NCBI GenBank assembly: GCA_017599285.1 | Contig: JAGFXX010000001.1 | Coordinates: 1,178,001-1,242,000 of the forward strand | DNA: 64,000 bases | Origin: Cereibacter azotoformans | GTDB lineage: Bacteria; Pseudomonadota; Alphaproteobacteria; Rhodobacterales; Rhodobacteraceae | Direction of reading: 5' to 3' | Part shown: in pieces, positions 43,961 through 55,340 of the stretch | Numbering within the stretch: position 1 is the first letter of the stretch | Layout of the letters: every line of letters begins with the position of its first letter | Position numbers and translations under genes: made by a program | The notes under the pieces: model-generated | What the model saw: the letters and a program-made list of their open reading frames with translations, nothing else | What the model was told of the DNA's origin: nothing | Database searches by the model: none

Positions 43961-46294
43961 TTGACCGTCACGATCACCGCCATCGTCCTCGCCCTGGCGG
44001 GCCTGGGCCTCCTGATCCCGGGAGTATGGCTCGCCACCCTCGGCGGAAGCTGGTTCTACGCCGCGGCCGGTGCCGTCATGCTGCTGTCGGCCTGGCAGGT
44101 GCATCGGCGCTCGGCCGCCGCCGAATGGACCTATGGCGCGCTCATCCTCGGCGCGCTTCTCTGGTCGATCTGGGAGGTCGGATTCGACTGGTGGCAACTG
44201 GTCCCCCGCGGGGGCGTGATCGCGGTTCTGGGCATCTGGCTCTACCTGCCCTTCATGCGCCGCCAGCTTCTGACCGAGGACCACCACCCCGCGCCCGGCC
44301 TGCCGCTCGCGCTGCCGCTGCTGGCGGCGATCGGGGTGGCGATCTGGTCCTGGACCGGCGACGAGGCCAGTCGCAAGGGCGAACTTCCCACCGAGGTGGT
44401 CAGCGCCGAGCCCGATCTCGGGCCGACGGCGCCACCGGGCGAGTGGCACCAGTATGGCCGCACGCAATATGGCCAACGGTATTCGCCGCTCGATCAGATC
44501 AACATCCAGAATGTCGCCGAACTCGAGCAGGTCTGGCATTATCAGACCGGCGACGTGAAGCTGCCCGAGGACGTGACCGAAACAACCTATCAGGTCACGC
44601 CGCTCAAGGTGAACAACCGGCTCTACATCTGCACGCCGCACAATCTGGCCATTGCGCTCGATGCGGCCACCGGCAAGCAGGCGTGGCGCTTCGACGCCAA
44701 CTCCGGGCTCGAGCCCGACCGCCAGCACCAGACCTGCCGGGGCGTCACCTACTGGCGCGATCCGGGCCGGGAAGAGGGCGAGCTGTGCGCGGCGCGCGTC
44801 TACATGCCGACGGCCGATGCGCGCCTCATCGCGCTCGACGCCAACTCGGGCGCGCTGTGCGACTTCTTCGCCGACAACGGGACGCTCCACCTCGAGCACG
44901 GGATGCCCTACACGCCGGCGGGCTTCTACTACTCGACCTCGCCGCCTGTCGCGGTGGGCGGGCGCATCATCATCGGCGGCGCGGTCAACGACAATTTCTC
45001 GATCTATTCCCAGTCGGGCGTGATCCGGGCCTTCGACGCCAACACGGGCGCGCTCCTGTGGAACTGGGACAGCGGCAATCCCGACAGCACCGCGCCCATC
45101 GATTGGATGAACGGCGAGACCTACACCCCGAACTCGCCGAACTCCTGGTCCGTGTTCTCGGTCGATGAAGAGCGCGGTCTCGTCTATATCCCGCTCGGAA
45201 ACCAGGTGCCGGACCAGCTCGGGATGGGGCGGTCGGAGGCGGTCGAGGAACATGCGTCCTCCGTCGTGGCGCTCGACGTGGCGACGGGGCAGAAGGCGTG
45301 GGTGTTCCAGACCGTCCACCATGACCTCTGGGACATGGATGTGCCGGCGCAGCCCGTGCTGATCGACCTGGAGATCGAGGGCGAGACGGTGCCCGCGCTT
45401 GTCCAGCCGACCAAGCAGGGCGACATCTATGTGCTCAACCGCGAGACGGGCGAGCCGGTGCTGCCGGTGTCGGAAGAGCCCGCCCCGCAGGAGGGGGGCC
45501 TCGACGAGGAGACTCTCGCCCCCACGCAGCCCATCTCGTCCCTCAGCTTCGCACCCGATCCGCTGCGCGAACGGGACATGTGGGGCATCACGATCTATGA
45601 CCAGCTCGCCTGCCGGATCCAGTATCACCGGCTGAACTATCAGGGCCGCTACACGCCTCCGTCGCTGAACGGCACGATCGTCTATCCCGGCAATTTCGGC
45701 ACCTTCAACTGGGGCTCGGTCGCGGTCGATCCCGAGCGGCAGGTCATGTTCGGGATGCCGACCTACCTGCCCTTCACCGTCAAACTCGTCCCCGAGGAGG
45801 AGATCCCGCCGCCGGGCGCAAACGAGACCGCCAGCGAGCAGGGTCTCAACCGCAACGAGGGCGCGCCCTACGGCGTCATCATGGGCCCGTTCCTCGGGCC
45901 GCTGCAGGTGCCCTGCTCGGCGCCGCCATGGGGCTTCGTCGCGGGGACGGACCTGCGCACCGGCGAGATCGCCTACAAGCGCCGCAACGGCACGGTGCGG
46001 GACATGACCCCGCTGCCGCTGCCCTTCAAGGTGGGCGTGCCGGGGATCGGCGGGCCGATCATCACCCGGGGCGGCGTGGTCTTCCTCGGCGCGACGGTGG
46101 ATGACTATCTGAGGGCCTATGACCTGACCACCGGCGATGAACTCTGGCGCGCGCGCCTTCCGGCCGGGGGGCAATCCACGCCCATGACCTACGAGCAGGA
46201 CGGGCGGCAGTATCTCGTCATGGTGGCCGGCGGTCATGGCTCGGTGGGCACGAAGCCGGGGGACCATGTGATCGCCTACGCCCTTCCCGACTGA
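43961..46294 (+). CDS. gcd: Membrane-bound PQQ glucose dehydrogenase
   Basis: 777 aa, the usual mGDH length. About five membrane segments occupy residues 1-140, then a periplasmic PQQ beta-propeller with repeated WHYQTGD- and DANTGALLW-type tryptophan motifs. The catalytic region HHDLWDMDVPAQP (Asp in WDMD near residue 460) is intact. It oxidises aldoses in the periplasm and passes electrons to ubiquinone. TTG start at 43961 with GGAGGAG at eight bases; an upstream in-frame ATG lacks a site. Whether the cell makes PQQ is not shown here. Confidence 0.92.
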   Translation: MTVTITAIVLALAGLGLLIPGVWLATLGGSWFYAAAGAVMLLSAWQVHRRSAAAEWTYGALILGALLWSIWEVGFDWWQLVPRGGVIAVLGIWLYLPFMRRQLLTEDHHPAPGLPLALPLLAAIGVAIWSWTGDEASRKGELPTEVVSAEPDLGPTAPPGEWHQYGRTQYGQRYSPLDQINIQNVAELEQVWHYQTGDVKLPEDVTETTYQVTPLKVNNRLYICTPHNLAIALDAATGKQAWRFDANSGLEPDRQHQTCRGVTYWRDPGREEGELCAARVYMPTADARLIALDANSGALCDFFADNGTLHLEHGMPYTPAGFYYSTSPPVAVGGRIIIGGAVNDNFSIYSQSGVIRAFDANTGALLWNWDSGNPDSTAPIDWMNGETYTPNSPNSWSVFSVDEERGLVYIPLGNQVPDQLGMGRSEAVEEHASSVVALDVATGQKAWVFQTVHHDLWDMDVPAQPVLIDLEIEGETVPALVQPTKQGDIYVLNRETGEPVLPVSEEPAPQEGGLDEETLAPTQPISSLSFAPDPLRERDMWGITIYDQLACRIQYHRLNYQGRYTPPSLNGTIVYPGNFGTFNWGSVAVDPERQVMFGMPTYLPFTVKLVPEEEIPPPGANETASEQGLNRNEGAPYGVIMGPFLGPLQVPCSAPPWGFVAGTDLRTGEIAYKRRNGTVRDMTPLPLPFKVGVPGIGGPIITRGGVVFLGATVDDYLRAYDLTTGDELWRARLPAGGQSTPMTYEQDGRQYLVMVAGGHGSVGTKPGDHVIAYALPD

Positions 46295-46335
46295 ACCCGA
46301 GGGCCGGCAGGCGGCTGCCGGCCCCACCTCCCGCC

Positions 46336-46713
46336 TCAGAGGGCGAGCGCCACGATCACCACCAGCACCATGATGATGCCGAAGATCAGGATCGGCCGAA
46401 GCCCGCGGCGTGTCTCGTTGCCGGCCAATTCGCCCACCGTCCGCGGACGGGCCGAGGCATTGGCCGTCCCGTGCGGGATGCGCCCCTCCATCGCGCGGGC
46501 GCGGGCGATCTGCTCGGGGCTGGGCGGCGTTCCCGCCGCCTCGTCATCGGTGCCCAGCGGCGCCGCGGCCGGGTCCATGAAGGGCACCTTGTCCCCGGTC
46601 GCGCCTCGGTCGATGTCGGCGCGAAGGCGCGCGCTGGTGTCCTGCCCCGTCGCCGAAGCCTCGGGCGTGGTGCTGCTGCCGGACTCGGTCCGGTCCGGTC
46701 TCTCCTGAGCCAT
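46336..46713 (-). CDS. Tail-anchored small membrane protein
   Basis: 125 aa. A Glu/Thr/Pro-rich disordered N-terminal part and one C-terminal membrane helix (ILIFGIIMVLVVIVALAL), so it is probably tail-anchored in the inner membrane. No family recognised. It lies divergently from the gene at 46904 across a palindromic pair of EcfG-like promoters (46743-46769), 32 bases from its ATG. Confidence 0.72.
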   Translation of the reverse strand: MAQERPDRTESGSSTTPEASATGQDTSARLRADIDRGATGDKVPFMDPAAAPLGTDDEAAGTPPSPEQIARARAMEGRIPHGTANASARPRTVGELAGNETRRGLRPILIFGIIMVLVVIVALAL

Positions 46714-46742
46714 GAGACGTTCCTCTTGCTGATCCTCGGGCC

Positions 46743-46769
46743 GGAACCTGCGGCCGCCGGGCTTGTTCC
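46743..46769. promoter_or_regulatory. Overlapping divergent EcfG-like promoters
   Basis: GGAAC at 46743 and GTTCC at 46765 form an inverted pair with 17 bases between. Minus strand: GGAAC-N16-GGTT. Plus strand: GGAAC-N16-TGTT. Each -10 overlaps the other -35. The minus promoter lies 32 bases from the ATG at 46713; the plus promoter gives a 130-base leader to 46904. Confidence 0.5.
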
Positions 46770-46903
46770 AGCCCCCGGTTCACCCCCTGCCCGCTGCCGA
46801 TCCGCACGCAGACGTGCGCATGCCGCCGGGGAACCTTGCGCGACGCCTCCGGTTGAGATCCGATTGCCGGCCGCACGGGCCGGCCCTGCCCGAGGAGCCG
46901 CGA

Positions 46904-47179
46904 ATGTCCGCATCCGAAAACGACATCGACAAGCAGAAGCGTCGCCACCGGGGACCGCTGATCGGCATTGCCGTCGTGGTGATCTTCGCCCTGGGCTACC
47001 TCGTCTGGTGGTTCGGCTACGAGGTCGCCGAGGGCAATCCGCCCCAGGGCGCCGACGTGCAGATGGATGGCCGCACCGGCGAAACCGGAGCCGCACCGCA
47101 GGCCGGCAGCGTGGGCGGCAACAGCCCGGCCTCGGCCGACAATGCCCCCGCCCCTCCGGCGACGGCCCCGGCCGACTGA
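46904..47179 (+). CDS. Small single-pass membrane protein
   Basis: 91 aa. N-terminal Lys/Arg-rich cytoplasmic stretch (DIDKQKRRHRGP), one membrane segment (LIGIAVVVIFALGYLVWWF) and a disordered Ala/Pro/Asp-rich tail outside. ATG at 46904 with CGAGGAG; a longer in-frame ATG upstream would cover the promoter. Its layout mirrors the divergent gene at 46336. No family recognised. Confidence 0.72.
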   Translation: MSASENDIDKQKRRHRGPLIGIAVVVIFALGYLVWWFGYEVAEGNPPQGADVQMDGRTGETGAAPQAGSVGGNSPASADNAPAPPATAPAD

Positions 47180-47185
47180 GACACA

Positions 47186-47209
47186 GCGGCCGCCCGCACG
47201 GGCGGCCGC
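47186..47209 (+). other. Hairpin after the small membrane protein gene
   Basis: Perfect 11-bp stem GCGGCCGCCCG / CGGGCGGCCGC with a 2-base loop, seven bases past the stop at 47179. No T-run; it could act as a transcript end or a boundary before glpD. Confidence 0.5.
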
Positions 47210-47254
47210 ACCCCGGCCCGGAGCCGCCGATGTTCGGTTTCCTGCGTTTCGCAC

Positions 47255-47277
47255 ATTTTCGAAAATCTTCATTGACA
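47255..47277 (+). promoter_or_regulatory. Possible operator and -35 of the glp operon
   Basis: A perfect 12-bp palindrome ATTTTCGAAAAT (47255-47266), with TTTCG also at 47247, followed by TTGACA at 47272. TTTCG repeats are typical of DeoR-family (GlpR) operators. No good -10 was seen at the expected spacing, so the promoter call is weak. Confidence 0.4.
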
Positions 47278-47326
47278 TAACGCCGCAGTCCGGGCTTCCT
47301 TCCTGCACGACAGCGGGAGCAAGCGC

Positions 47327-48931
47327 GTGGCCCAAGGACGAGCCGGAGAGGATCCGGTGGATCTCTTCATCATCGGCGGCGGCATCAACGGCTGCGGGAT
47401 CGCCCGCGACGCCGCGGGCCGCGGGCTGAGCGTCACGCTCGCCGAGATGGGCGATCTGGCACAGGCGACCTCCTCGGCCTCGACCAAGCTCTTCCACGGC
47501 GGGCTGCGCTATCTCGAATATTTCGAGTTCCGCCTCGTGCGCGAGGCGCTGGAAGAGCGCGAGACGCTGCTCGTGGCCATGCCACACATCTCCTGGCCGA
47601 TGCGCTTCGTCCTGCCCTGGCAGCCCGAGATGCGCTTTGCCGGCGACACGCCCACCGCGCGGCTGCTGGGCCGGCTGATGCCCTGGACCCGTGGACGCCG
47701 CCCGGCCTGGCTGATCCGCCTTGCGCTCGAGACCTACGACCGGCTTGGCGGGCGCAGGATCCTGCCCCCGGCCCGGCCCGTCGATCTGACGCGCGACCCG
47801 GCCGGCGCGCCGCTGCAACCGCGCTTCACACGGGGCTGGGAATATTCCGACTGCTGGGTGGAGGACTCGCGCCTCGTGGTGCTGAACGCCCGTGATGCCG
47901 AGAACCGCGGCGCCACGATCCTCACCCGGACCCGCGTGGTGGCCGCCGAGCGGCAGGGCGACGTGTGGCGCGTCACCACCGAGGGCGTCGAGGGGCGGCG
48001 CCAGCATGTCGCCCGCACCCTCGTCAATGCCGGCGGCCCGTGGGTCGCGCGCATCATCCGCGAGACCCTGTCGCTGCCCTCGACCGAGGGGGTGCGCCTT
48101 GTCCGCGGCAGCCATATCGTGACGCGGCGGCTGTTCGACCACGACCGCTGCTATTTCTTTCAGGGCAAGGACGGGCGGATCATCTTCGCCATCCCCTACG
48201 AGACCGATTTCACCCTGATCGGCACGACCGATCAGGATCATCACGGCGCCCCCGACGAGGCGCGCTGCACCCCCGAGGAGCAGGACTATCTCTGCGCCTT
48301 CGCCTCGGACTACTTCCGCCAGCCGGTCACGCGCGCGGACATCGTCTGGACCTATTCCGGCGTCCGCCCCCTTTATGATGACGGGGCGCAGTCGGCCACG
48401 GCCGCCACGCGCGACTATGTCCTGTCGCTGGATAGGCAGGGGCCTCCGCTTCTCAGCGTCTTCGGCGGCAAGATCACCACCTACCGGCGGCTGGCCGAAA
48501 GCGCGATGGCGCGGCTTGCGCCGCACTTTCCGCAGGCCCGCGGCCCCTGGACCGCCCGCGTCGCCCTGCCGGGCGGGGATTTTCCCTGGGACGGCGCCCC
48601 GGCGCTGGCCGAAGGGCTGCGGCGCGACTTTCCCTTCCTTGGCGAGCGTTGGGCGCTCCGGCTGGTGCGGGCCTACGGGACGGACGCGCGAAATCTGCTC
48701 GGTTCTGCGCGCAACGCGCTTGATCTGGGGCGGGAGTTCGGTGCTACGCTCACCGAGGCCGAGGTGCGCTGGCTGATGCGGCACGAATATGCCCGGCGGG
48801 CCGAGGATGTCGTCTGGCGGCGGAGCAAGCTCGGCCTGCGGATGACGGCCGGGGAGATCGCGGCGCTGGACGACTGGATGCGGCAGGCCGCGGGCGAGGA
48901 CAGGGCGGCCGGGATGGCCGGCACAGGCTGA
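47327..48931 (+). CDS. glpD: Glycerol-3-phosphate dehydrogenase, FAD-dependent
   Basis: 534 aa. Membrane-associated enzyme oxidising glycerol-3-phosphate to dihydroxyacetone phosphate with quinone as acceptor. FAD fold FIIGGGINGCGIARDAAGRG near the N-terminus, SSASTKLFHGGLRYLEYFEF, and SVFGGKITTYRRLAE near the C-terminus are the family blocks. The start is GTG at 47327; a GTG ten codons later with GAGAGGA is an alternative. First gene of a ten-gene glycerol operon. Confidence 0.95.
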   Translation: MAQGRAGEDPVDLFIIGGGINGCGIARDAAGRGLSVTLAEMGDLAQATSSASTKLFHGGLRYLEYFEFRLVREALEERETLLVAMPHISWPMRFVLPWQPEMRFAGDTPTARLLGRLMPWTRGRRPAWLIRLALETYDRLGGRRILPPARPVDLTRDPAGAPLQPRFTRGWEYSDCWVEDSRLVVLNARDAENRGATILTRTRVVAAERQGDVWRVTTEGVEGRRQHVARTLVNAGGPWVARIIRETLSLPSTEGVRLVRGSHIVTRRLFDHDRCYFFQGKDGRIIFAIPYETDFTLIGTTDQDHHGAPDEARCTPEEQDYLCAFASDYFRQPVTRADIVWTYSGVRPLYDDGAQSATAATRDYVLSLDRQGPPLLSVFGGKITTYRRLAESAMARLAPHFPQARGPWTARVALPGGDFPWDGAPALAEGLRRDFPFLGERWALRLVRAYGTDARNLLGSARNALDLGREFGATLTEAEVRWLMRHEYARRAEDVVWRRSKLGLRMTAGEIAALDDWMRQAAGEDRAAGMAGTG

Positions 48932-49052
48932 AGGTCCGCGGCGGGCCAGAAGGTTCGCAACGGGGCAGACGCAACCGGACGGGCGGCCCGAGGAGGGGCG
49001 GTCCGGGCGGCACCAGGATCCGGCGCAGCCGGGCGAGTGATCAGGGGGGAGA

Positions 49053-50141
49053 ATGACGCTGGAACTCCAGGGGGTTTCGCGCGTGGTCGGCGGGCGGGTG
49101 CACATCCATCCCACCGACCTCGTGCTGGAAGGCGGCACGATGAACGTGCTGCTCGGCCCCACGCTGTCGGGCAAGACCAGCCTCATGCGGCTGATGGCGG
49201 GGCTCGATACTCCGGCCGAGGGCCGCATCCTCTGGGACGGGCGCGACGTGACGGGCGTGCGCGTGCAGGATCGCCGCGTGGCGATGGTCTATCAGCAGTT
49301 CATCAACTATCCCTCGATGAGCGTTTACGAGAACATCGCCTCGCCGCTGCGTCTGCAGGGCCGCAGCCGCGCCGAGATCGACCGCGAGGTGCGCGGCGTG
49401 GCCGAGATGCTCAAGCTGACGCCCATGCTCAAGCGCAAGCCCCTGGAGCTGTCGGGCGGGCAGCAGCAGCGGTGCGCGCTGGCGCGGGCGCTGGTGAAGG
49501 GGGCGGGGCTCGTGCTGCTCGACGAGCCGCTGGCGAACCTCGACTACAAGCTGCGCGAAGAGCTGCGGCTGGAAATCCCAAGAATCTTCGAGGCTTCGGG
49601 CGCGATCTTCGTCTATGCCACCACCGAGCCCGAAGAGGCGCTGCTGCTTGGCGGCAACACGGCGACGCTCTGGCAGGGGCGCGTGACGCAGTTCGGCCCG
49701 ACCCCGCAGGTCTATCGCCGGCCGGTCGATGCGACGACGGCGCGCGTCTTCAGCGATCCGCCGATGAACTTCCTGCCGGTCACCAAGACCGGCACGCGGC
49801 TGAGCTTCGGCCATCTCGCGAATGCCCCGGCCGAGGGCGCCTTTGCCCGCCTCGCCGACGGGCACTACCTCGCGGGCTTCCGGGCGAACCATCTGGCGCT
49901 CAACCGCCACTCCGGCCGGGCGGTGGCCTTTTCCTGCCGGCTTTCGGCGATCGAGATCACCGGGTCCGAGACCTTCCTGCATCTGGTGCACGGCTCCGAC
50001 GGCTGGGTGGGGCTCGTGCCGGGGGTGCATGAGATCGCGCCGGGCAGCGAGGTCTCGGTCTGGCTCGATCCGGCGCATGTCTATCTCTTCGATGCCGAAG
50101 GCGCGCTCGCCGCACCTGCGGCCTATGCGCTCGCGGCCTGA
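49053..50141 (+). CDS. glpS: Glycerol ABC importer ATPase 1 (GlpS-like)
   Basis: 362 aa. Walker A GPTLSGKTS, Q-loop YQQFINYP, signature LSGGQQQR and Walker B VLLDEPLANLD are intact, with a C-terminal TOBE-like domain. The order glpD-glpS-glpT-glpP-glpQ-(U)-glpV matches the glycerol ABC transporter of Rhizobium leguminosarum. Two different ATPases are encoded side by side, so the complex is probably a heterodimer. Ribosome site GGGGGGAG before the ATG. Confidence 0.92.
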   Translation: MTLELQGVSRVVGGRVHIHPTDLVLEGGTMNVLLGPTLSGKTSLMRLMAGLDTPAEGRILWDGRDVTGVRVQDRRVAMVYQQFINYPSMSVYENIASPLRLQGRSRAEIDREVRGVAEMLKLTPMLKRKPLELSGGQQQRCALARALVKGAGLVLLDEPLANLDYKLREELRLEIPRIFEASGAIFVYATTEPEEALLLGGNTATLWQGRVTQFGPTPQVYRRPVDATTARVFSDPPMNFLPVTKTGTRLSFGHLANAPAEGAFARLADGHYLAGFRANHLALNRHSGRAVAFSCRLSAIEITGSETFLHLVHGSDGWVGLVPGVHEIAPGSEVSVWLDPAHVYLFDAEGALAAPAAYALAA

Positions 50142-50151
50142 GGAGGAACGG

Positions 50152-51237
50152 ATGGCACGGATCACCCTCTCCAACCTCGCCCACAGCTACCTGCCGAAGC
50201 CCAGGGGCGAGGCCGATTTCGCCCTTAAGGAGATGGACCATGTCTGGCAGGACGGGGGCGCCTATGCGCTGCTCGGCGCCTCGGGCTGCGGCAAGACCAC
50301 GCTTCTGAACATCATCTCGGGCCTCCTGCGCCCGAGCCGCGGCCGCGTGCTCTTTGGCGAGCGCGACGTGACCGACGCCCCCACCGCCGAGCGCAACATC
50401 GCGCAGGTGTTCCAGTTTCCCGTGGTGTACGACACGATGACGGTGCGCGAGAACCTGGCCTTCCCGCTGCGCAACCGCGGCCGGGATGCGGCCTATGTCG
50501 AGGCGCGGGTGGGCCAGATCGCCCGCATGATCGGCATGGAAGGCGCGCTCGACACCCGCGCCCGCGGACTTACCGCGGATGCCAAGCAGAAGATCAGCCT
50601 CGGCCGGGGCATGGTGCGCGAGGATGTGAACGCGATCCTCTTCGACGAGCCGCTGACGGTGATCGACCCGCACATGAAATGGGAGCTGCGCACCCAGCTC
50701 AAGCGGCTGCACCGCGAGTTCGGGCACACGATGATCTATGTCACGCACGATCAGACCGAGGCGCTGACCTTCGCCGACAAGGTGGTGGTGATGCACGAGG
50801 GGCGCGTGGTGCAGACCGGCACGCCGGAAGAGCTGTTCGAGACGCCGGGCCACACGTTCGTGGGCTATTTCATCGGCTCGCCCGGCATGAACCTCTTCGA
50901 GGCGGAGGTGTCGGGCGACATGGCCCGCGTCATGGGCCACCCTGTCCCGCTGGGCGCGACCTACCCTCCCACCGGCGGGCGGGTGCAGATCGGCGTCCGG
51001 CCGGAGTTCGTGTCGCTCGCCGACGCGGGCCTGCCGGTCACGATCCGCCGCATCGAGGATGTGGGCCGCCACCGGATCCTGCGCGGCGAGGTCTTCGGCC
51101 AGCCCGTGAACCTGCTGCTGCCCGAGGACCGACCCGCCGCCACCGGGAGCGCCTTCCTGCAACTCGCCCCCGAGAAGATCAACGTCTATTCCGACGACTG
51201 GCGCGTGCAGCCGGTCGGCGCCCGGAGGGCCGCCTGA
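50152..51237 (+). CDS. glpT: Glycerol ABC importer ATPase 2 (GlpT-like)
   Basis: 361 aa. Walker A GASGCGKTT, a divergent signature region (LTADAKQKISLGRG, without the LSGGQ form) and Walker B AILFDEPLTVIDP are present, with a C-terminal TOBE domain. The weak signature suggests a heterodimer with the GlpS-like ATPase. Naming follows the rhizobial glp cluster, not the E. coli glpT antiporter. Stop overlaps the next ATG (TGATG). Confidence 0.9.
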   Translation: MARITLSNLAHSYLPKPRGEADFALKEMDHVWQDGGAYALLGASGCGKTTLLNIISGLLRPSRGRVLFGERDVTDAPTAERNIAQVFQFPVVYDTMTVRENLAFPLRNRGRDAAYVEARVGQIARMIGMEGALDTRARGLTADAKQKISLGRGMVREDVNAILFDEPLTVIDPHMKWELRTQLKRLHREFGHTMIYVTHDQTEALTFADKVVVMHEGRVVQTGTPEELFETPGHTFVGYFIGSPGMNLFEAEVSGDMARVMGHPVPLGATYPPTGGRVQIGVRPEFVSLADAGLPVTIRRIEDVGRHRILRGEVFGQPVNLLLPEDRPAATGSAFLQLAPEKINVYSDDWRVQPVGARRAA

Positions 51238-52109
51238 TGGACAAGAGCTGGAACAACCGCGCCTGGTTCCTCGTGCTGCCGGTGCTGCTGCTCGTGGCCT
51301 TCTCGGCCGTCATCCCGCTGATGACGGTTGTCAACTATTCGGTGCAGGACACGTTCGGAAACAACGAGTTCTTCTGGGCGGGGCTCGAATGGTTCGAGGA
51401 GACCATCACCTCCGAGCGCATCCATGCGGCGCTCGGCCGGCAGGTGCTGTTCACCGCGATCATCCTCGCCATCGAGGTGCCGCTGGGGATCTTCGTGGCC
51501 CTCAACATGCCCAAGAAGGGCTTCTGGGCCAGCCTCTGCCTGATCCTGATGGCGATGCCGCTCCTGATCCCGTTCAACGTGGTGGGCACGATCTGGCAGA
51601 TCTTCGGCCGGGTGGACATCGGGCTTCTGGGCCGCACGCTGACCGCGATGGGGATCGACTACAACTACACCAGCGACTGGCTCGACGCTTGGGTCACGGT
51701 GATCGTGATGGATGTGTGGCACTGGACGTCGCTGGTGGCGCTCCTGTGCTACGCCGGGCTCCAGTCCATCCCTGAGGCCTATTACCAGGCGGCCAAGATC
51801 GACCAGGCGAGCCGCTGGGCCGTCTTCCGCTACATCGAGCTGCCCAAGATGCGGGGCGTGCTGCTGATCGCGGTGCTCTTGCGCTTCATGGACAGTTTCA
51901 TGATCTACACCGAGCCTTTCGTGGTGACGGGCGGCGGGCCCGGCAACTCGACCACGTTCCTGTCGATCGACCTCGTGAAGATGGCCATCGGGCAGTTCGA
52001 CCTCGGCCCCGCCGCCGCCTTCTCGATCATCTACTTCCTCGTCATCCTGCTGGTCTCGTGGGTGTTCTACACCGTGATGACCAATCTCGACCGCGAGGAC
52101 CGGCCATGA
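51237..52109 (+). CDS. glpP: Glycerol ABC importer permease 1 (GlpP-like)
   Basis: 290 aa, six predicted membrane segments. The EAA loop of binding-protein-dependent permeases is visible at EAYYQAAKIDQASRWAVFRY. Start at 51237 overlaps the preceding stop. Name follows the rhizobial glycerol cluster. Confidence 0.9.
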   Translation: MDKSWNNRAWFLVLPVLLLVAFSAVIPLMTVVNYSVQDTFGNNEFFWAGLEWFEETITSERIHAALGRQVLFTAIILAIEVPLGIFVALNMPKKGFWASLCLILMAMPLLIPFNVVGTIWQIFGRVDIGLLGRTLTAMGIDYNYTSDWLDAWVTVIVMDVWHWTSLVALLCYAGLQSIPEAYYQAAKIDQASRWAVFRYIELPKMRGVLLIAVLLRFMDSFMIYTEPFVVTGGGPGNSTTFLSIDLVKMAIGQFDLGPAAAFSIIYFLVILLVSWVFYTVMTNLDREDRP

Positions 52110-52146
52110 CCGCCCGTCCCGACCGCAACCCGTCGGAGGTCCGGCC

Positions 52147-52150
<4 letters not shown>
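52106..52150 (+). other. 14-codon mini-ORF bridging glpP and glpQ
   Basis: ATG at 52106 overlaps the glpP stop (ATGA) and its own stop overlaps the glpQ ATG (ATGA), so a terminating ribosome could be handed from glpP to glpQ through this short frame. It may be chance; there is no sign that the peptide itself matters. Confidence 0.4.
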
Positions 52151-52949
<799 letters not shown>

Positions 52950-52950
<1 letters not shown>

Positions 52951-53273
52951 TGCTTCATAAAGTTCTGTGCGTGATCGCGGCCTGTGCGGCCCTGACGCCG
53001 GGCCTCGCCCCGGCCCAGGGGGCGGCCGAGCCGTGGGAGGGCGGCTGCCTCGTCCGAGGCCTCGATCCCAATGGCGACGGCTTCCTGTCCGTCCGCAGGG
53101 GACCGGGCTCGGAGAACGCCGAGATTGCGCGCGTCCGCAACGGCGACGCCCTGTTCCTCGACCATCGGAAGTGTCAGGGCAAGTGGTGCCTGGCCGAGGG
53201 CGGAGTGGTCGGGGGCCGGCAAACCGACATCCGTGGTTGGTTCTACACCGCCTGGTGCGAGTTCTATCCGTAG
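52950..53273 (+). CDS. Secreted SH3-like domain protein inside the glycerol operon
   Basis: 107 aa. Signal peptide MLHKVLCVIAACAALTPGLAPAQ, then one bacterial SH3-like fold (LSVRRGPGSENAEIARVRNG, GWFYTAWCEFYP) and four cysteines that could pair. It is coupled to glpQ by TGATG and is followed 12 bases later by the GlpU-like gene. I know of no matching gene in the rhizobial glp operon, so this looks like an added component, perhaps an envelope-binding accessory of the importer. Confidence 0.8.
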
Positions 53274-53285
53274 GGGAGGATCGAC

Positions 53286-53558
53286 ATGGCCTGGATGGCC
53301 TGGACATGGCCCACGGCGGCCTTCTTCGTCACCATCGCGGCGCTTCTGCTGCTGATGACCGCCCTGGCGGTGCTGCGGCCCGAGACGCCGCGGGTGGGCA
53401 TCCTTCGGATCGAGACGACGCGGGGGGATCGGCTGTTCATCTCGCTTCTGGGCTCGGCCTTCCTGTGCCTTCTGTGGCTCGGCCTGATGGGACCGCCGCT
53501 CTGGGGGGCGCTCGCGCTCTGCCTGATCTACGCCGCAGCGGTCTTCCGCTGGGTGTGA
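53286..53558 (+). CDS. glpU: GlpU-like small membrane protein (DUF2160)
   Basis: 90 aa with two to three membrane segments (AAFFVTIAALLLLMTALAVL and LLGSAFLCLLWLGLMGPPLW). It belongs to the small membrane proteins that accompany this type of glycerol importer. Precise role unknown. Confidence 0.85.
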   Translation: MAWMAWTWPTAAFFVTIAALLLLMTALAVLRPETPRVGILRIETTRGDRLFISLLGSAFLCLLWLGLMGPPLWGALALCLIYAAAVFRWV

Positions 53559-53613
53559 CGACCCTCGCCGGGGGGATGCCCGGCCAAAGTCCGTCTTTGG
53601 GAGGAGACCTGAC

Positions 53614-55332
<1,719 letters not shown>

Positions 55333-55340
55333 CACGAGCG

